Assembly (NCBI GenBank): GCA_002395925.1
Contig: DGVM01000194.1
Coordinates: forward strand, 1-8,453
Reading direction: 5' to 3'
Length of the DNA: 8,453 nucleotides
From: Bacteroidales bacterium UBA4284
GTDB taxonomy: Bacteria; Bacteroidota; Bacteroidia; Bacteroidales; UBA932
The stretch's first letter is position 1. Every line of letters starts with the position of its first letter. Below are positions 6,907-8,453 of this stretch, piece by piece. The position numbers and the translations under genes were made by a program. Under the pieces are notes generated by a model, which worked only from the letters and a program-made list of their open reading frames with translations, did not search any database and was not told the DNA's origin.

Positions 6907-6937
6907 TTTGATATATCACAAATTTGTGATATATTTG
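6907..6937 (+). promoter_or_regulatory. hicAB promoter (-33/-7)
   Basis: TTTG at 6907-6910, a 19-base spacer, and TATATTTG at 6930-6937 exactly match the Bacteroidetes housekeeping promoter consensus and spacing. Transcription would begin a few bases downstream, giving a leader of only about ten bases before the hicA ATG at 6953. The spacer and -7 box are occupied by a perfect palindrome, listed separately. Confidence 0.85.
6911..6934. promoter_or_regulatory. 24-bp perfect palindrome, probable HicB operator
   Basis: The half-site ATATATCACAAA (6911-6922) is followed directly by its exact reverse complement (6923-6934), with no spacer and no mismatch. It starts on the base after the -33 TTTG and covers five bases of the -7 TATATTTG, so a bound protein would block RNA polymerase. 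HicB antitoxins with a DNA-binding domain autorepress hicAB by binding palindromes at the promoter (family knowledge). Binding here is inferred. Confidence 0.82.
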
Positions 6938-6952
6938 CAATACTAAACTTAA

Positions 6953-7131
6953 ATGACTTGGAAGGAATTGGAGCGGATAGCCTAAAGAAAGGTTGGCGTT
7001 TTTTGAGGCACGGTGGAAGACACGATGTCTACTTTAAATCCGGTAAAACTTTGCAGATTGAACGCCTTTGGTCACAAGAAGTCAGGATTGGTTTGCTATT
7101 AACAATCTTAAGAATCATAGACGAGAATTAA
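6953..7131 (+). pseudogene. hicA: HicA-type mRNA interferase toxin, frameshifted
   Basis: HicA toxins are small dsRBD-like ribonucleases that cut mRNA. From ATG 6953 the frame reads MTWKELERIA and then stops at TAA 6983. The rest is in the -1 frame from 6985 to TAA 7129: KKGWRFLRHGGRHDVYFKSG, then KTLQIERLWSQEV and a hydrophobic tail ending IIDEN. Adding one base near 6983 would restore about 59 residues, the usual HicA length, with the catalytic His at position 24 (codon 7021-7023). The -1 frame has no ATG of its own upstream. There is no slippery heptamer at the junction, so programmed frameshifting is unlikely. The IERH position typical of relatives is Leu here, which may mean further decay. 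The stop lies 2 bases before hicB. Either a real null mutation or a sequencing/assembly error. Confidence 0.82.
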
Positions 7132-7133
7132 CT

Positions 7134-7538
7134 ATGAGCAAGATTACAGTGGTAATAGAAAAAGACGGACACGGGTACGGAGCGTTCACTTCCGATACGG
7201 ATCGCGCAGTTATTATCGGCGAAGGATCGACTGTAGAAGAAGCGAAGGCAGATTTTTTGAATTCTTATCAGGAGACTATTGATTCTTTTAATCAGATGGG
7301 GTTGGAGATTCCTAAAGAGCTACAGAATCCGAAGTTTGAATACACTTATGACATCTCAGCGCTATTCGATGCATTCAAGTTCCTGAATGTAAGCAAATTC
7401 GCAGAAAGTATCGGCATCTCCCCAAGTCTTATGCGCCACTACAAAAGGGGCGACACATACATATCCACGGCCCAGGCCAAACGTATTGAGATCGGGCTTC
7501 ATCGCGTCGCCCGTGAACTGCTGTCGGTAAACCTCTAA
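7134..7538 (+). CDS. hicB: HicB-family antitoxin with C-terminal helix-turn-helix
   Basis: HicB neutralises HicA by direct binding and represses the hicAB promoter. The 134-residue product has the N-terminal HicB partial RNase H-like fold, residues about 1-60 (ITVVIEKDGHGYGAF, then GEGSTVEEAKADFLNSYQE). The C-terminal XRE-like DNA-binding region, about 76-130, reads FLNVSKFAESIGISPSLMRH, then RGDTYISTAQAKRIEIGLHRV. I start it at 7134, two bases after the hicA stop. A longer in-frame start at 7068 only adds an out-of-frame reading of the hicA 3' end. The gene is intact although hicA is not, so it may persist as an orphan regulator. Base composition is more AT-rich than the flanking genes, consistent with a horizontally acquired module. 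Confidence 0.93.
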   Translation: MSKITVVIEKDGHGYGAFTSDTDRAVIIGEGSTVEEAKADFLNSYQETIDSFNQMGLEIPKELQNPKFEYTYDISALFDAFKFLNVSKFAESIGISPSLMRHYKRGDTYISTAQAKRIEIGLHRVARELLSVNL

Positions 7539-7570
7539 TCAACAATCCGGCGGTATTGGTCTTCTTGATG

Positions 7571-7590
7571 GCCTTGTTGGGAAACAAGGC
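7571..7590. other. Isolated hairpin with GNRA tetraloop downstream of hicB
   Basis: GCCTTGTT (7571-7578) pairs perfectly with AACAAGGC (7583-7590) around the loop GGGA, a GNRA-type tetraloop. No T tract follows, so it is not a standard intrinsic terminator. It lies 32 bases after the hicB stop and may protect or end the hicAB transcript. The rest of the 7539-7729 gap shows only the -7 box at 7691. Confidence 0.5.
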
Positions 7591-7690
7591 GAGTAAGTAA
7601 TTTGTTCATTGATAGTTGATACTAAAATAGTTGTTTCCATAAGTAAGGCGTTGTGTTGAGTCATAGGGGGAGAGAGTCTGAAGAAATGAT

Positions 7691-7698
7691 TATCTTTG
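7691..7698 (+). promoter_or_regulatory. -7 promoter box for the small ORF/fimbrillin-like operon
   Basis: TATCTTTG followed by CA is a full match to TAnnTTTG, 31 bases before the ATG at 7730. No TTTG is seen at the expected 19-21 base spacing; the nearest TTG (7656-7658) is about 32 bases away. The -33 element is therefore weak or absent, as is common in these genomes, and activator dependence is possible. Confidence 0.65.
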
Positions 7699-7729
7699 CA
7701 CCTATACGTAGAATAGCGATTCCCAGAGT

Positions 7730-7873
7730 ATGGAAACGAAAAACAATGAAACCTACCTTGCCCCCTCGATCATGACTGTCGAGCTTGAGCATAAGAGCGT
7801 CATCTGTCAGAGCGGCGGAATGAGAAGCCGCGAGGCCTACACTGCAACCGACGACAATCCTTTCGGCAATTGA
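7730..7873 (+). CDS. Small 47-residue protein preceding the fimbrillin-like gene
   Basis: Function is unknown. An ATG 31 bases downstream of a consensus -7 box opens a 47-codon frame ending in TGA at 7871 (followed at once by TAA). The peptide begins METKNNETYLAPSIMTVELE, continues through HKSVICQSGG and ends in an acidic, Asn/Asp-rich tail, DDNPFGN. It has no signal peptide or membrane segment and one cysteine (C26). The pattern Y-x-x-P-x-x-x-x-V-x-L about ten residues in, then a short hydrophobic-Cys-x-Ser stretch and a D-rich end, resembles small uncharacterised Bacteroidales proteins I recall next to fimbrillin genes. The 18-base gap to the lipoprotein start argues for cotranscription. 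It could be a regulator, a precursor peptide or a leader peptide; the sequence does not decide. Confidence 0.68.
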   Translation: METKNNETYLAPSIMTVELEHKSVICQSGGMRSREAYTATDDNPFGN

Positions 7874-7891
7874 TAACGGACCCCTAACCCT

Positions 7892-8453
7892 ATGCAGACA
7901 ATGAGAAGAATCAACTATGTCCTTGCAGTAGCGGCGCTGTCCGTTTCCGCCGCTTTCCTTGCGTCTTGCAGCAAGAGCGAAACCACCCCGCAGCCGGAGG
8001 AACCCCAGACGATACAGTTCACTGCCACCCTGGCTCCTAAAGCCGAAGGCACCAAGGCTATCACCATCGGCACAGACGGCGATAATAAAGAGATACTTAA
8101 TGTGGCCTGGAAGGCAAACGAAGAGATAGCCATCTACTACGAAAAGAACGACGGCACCTTCGACACAGCGACCGCAACCGTCGATGCGGTTGACCCCGGC
8201 ACAGGTGTAGCAACCATCACTGCCTCGCTCACTGATGCGAAGGGCGGCAGAACTGCCAGATTCGTCTATCCTGCATCGCTGGCCAATGGCATGGGTGATA
8301 TTAATGAGAGCAAACTGCAGAACAATCAGAACGGTCTGCTGCGGACAGGTGCGACCAATATCAGCAAGAACTTCGATGCCGCCACAGCAACGGGCACAAT
8401 CTCAGTCAACGGCAATGAGGCTTCCGTAAGCGGCTCAGTCAAGATGGAAAACC
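7892..8453 (+). CDS. Fimbrillin-like lipoprotein (Mfa/FimA-like), 3' end outside window
   Basis: The frame is open from ATG 7892 to the window end (187 codons seen), so it is truncated by the window, not by mutation. A signal peptide leads to a lipobox L23-A24-S25-C26; a second in-frame ATG at 7901 is an equally plausible start. A low-complexity tether (SKSETTPQPEEPQ) follows. A Thr/Ala-rich beta domain comes next, with features seen in Bacteroidales fimbrillin-like proteins: IQFTATL near the N-terminus, WKANEEIAIYYEK (the counterpart of the common W-x-x-G-D-x-I-x-[VI] motif), GVATITASL and ARFVYPASL. Such proteins are exported as lipoproteins and can polymerise into fimbriae or serve as surface adhesins. 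No gene after it is visible, so I cannot say whether it is a major stalk or an accessory subunit. It follows the 47-residue ORF by 18 bases. Confidence 0.82.
   Translation, partial: MQTMRRINYVLAVAALSVSAAFLASCSKSETTPQPEEPQTIQFTATLAPKAEGTKAITIGTDGDNKEILNVAWKANEEIAIYYEKNDGTFDTATATVDAVDPGTGVATITASLTDAKGGRTARFVYPASLANGMGDINESKLQNNQNGLLRTGATNISKNFDAATATGTISVNGNEASVSGSVKMEN

Noticed and set aside
6976..6995. Programmed -1 frameshift in hicA
   Set aside because: There is no X-XXY-YYZ heptamer and no clear downstream stimulatory hairpin, and the zero-frame stop sits right at the junction. A plain indel is simpler.
7068..7133. Longer hicB start at 7068
   Set aside because: The added 22 residues are an alternative-frame reading of the hicA 3' end. 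Start 7134 gives the normal HicB N-terminus and a 2-base gap.
8235..8429. Alternative-frame open reading frame within the fimbrillin-like gene
   Set aside because: It overlaps an open lipoprotein frame with a signal peptide and fimbrillin-like features; the alternative translation is unstructured and Arg/Ser-rich.

Overview
The window looks like chromosomal DNA from a GC-rich member of the Bacteroidales. Three things point there. Promoters match the Bacteroidetes pattern (a -33 TTTG and a -7 TAnnTTTG box). Gene starts lack strong Shine-Dalgarno sequences. The gene families are typical of the order: a DUF4296-like lipoprotein, a DUF3575-like outer-membrane protein and a fimbrillin-like lipoprotein. 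The genus cannot be fixed from the sequence.

Region 1 (1-4533) is a tightly packed plus-strand housekeeping operon. It holds the 3' end of ftsY (SRP receptor GTPase), pheT (phenylalanyl-tRNA synthetase beta chain), a DUF4296-like lipoprotein and deoC (deoxyribose-phosphate aldolase). The first two junctions are 4-base ATGA overlaps and the third is a 3-base gap. A strong intrinsic terminator closes the operon at 4500-4533.

Region 2 (4577-6745) is a two-gene envelope module. A 528-residue lipoprotein carries what looks like a degenerate zinc-protease motif (HMFAH where relatives, as recalled, have HELAH). One base later comes a DUF3575-like beta-barrel protein with a Y-E-C-x-x-C-G motif.

Region 3 (6730-6891) is a tRNA-Leu(CAG) gene with its own promoter, whose -33 element lies inside the preceding coding sequence, and a textbook terminator.

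Region 4 (6907-7538) is a visibly AT-richer hicA-hicB toxin-antitoxin locus. Its promoter is near-perfect, and a perfect 24-bp palindrome fills the spacer and overlaps the -7 box, as expected of a HicB operator. The hicA toxin is broken by an apparent one-base deletion after codon 10; hicB is intact, leaving an orphan antitoxin/regulator.

Region 5 (7539-8453) has an intergenic stretch with an isolated GNRA-loop hairpin, then a consensus -7 box, a 47-codon small gene, and the 5' part of a fimbrillin-like lipoprotein gene that runs off the end. The small gene and the lipoprotein are 18 bases apart and probably cotranscribed.

The most interesting points are the hicA frameshift with its retained operator, the unexplained 47-residue peptide ahead of the fimbrillin-like gene, and the lipoprotein with an apparently inactivated metalloprotease signature.
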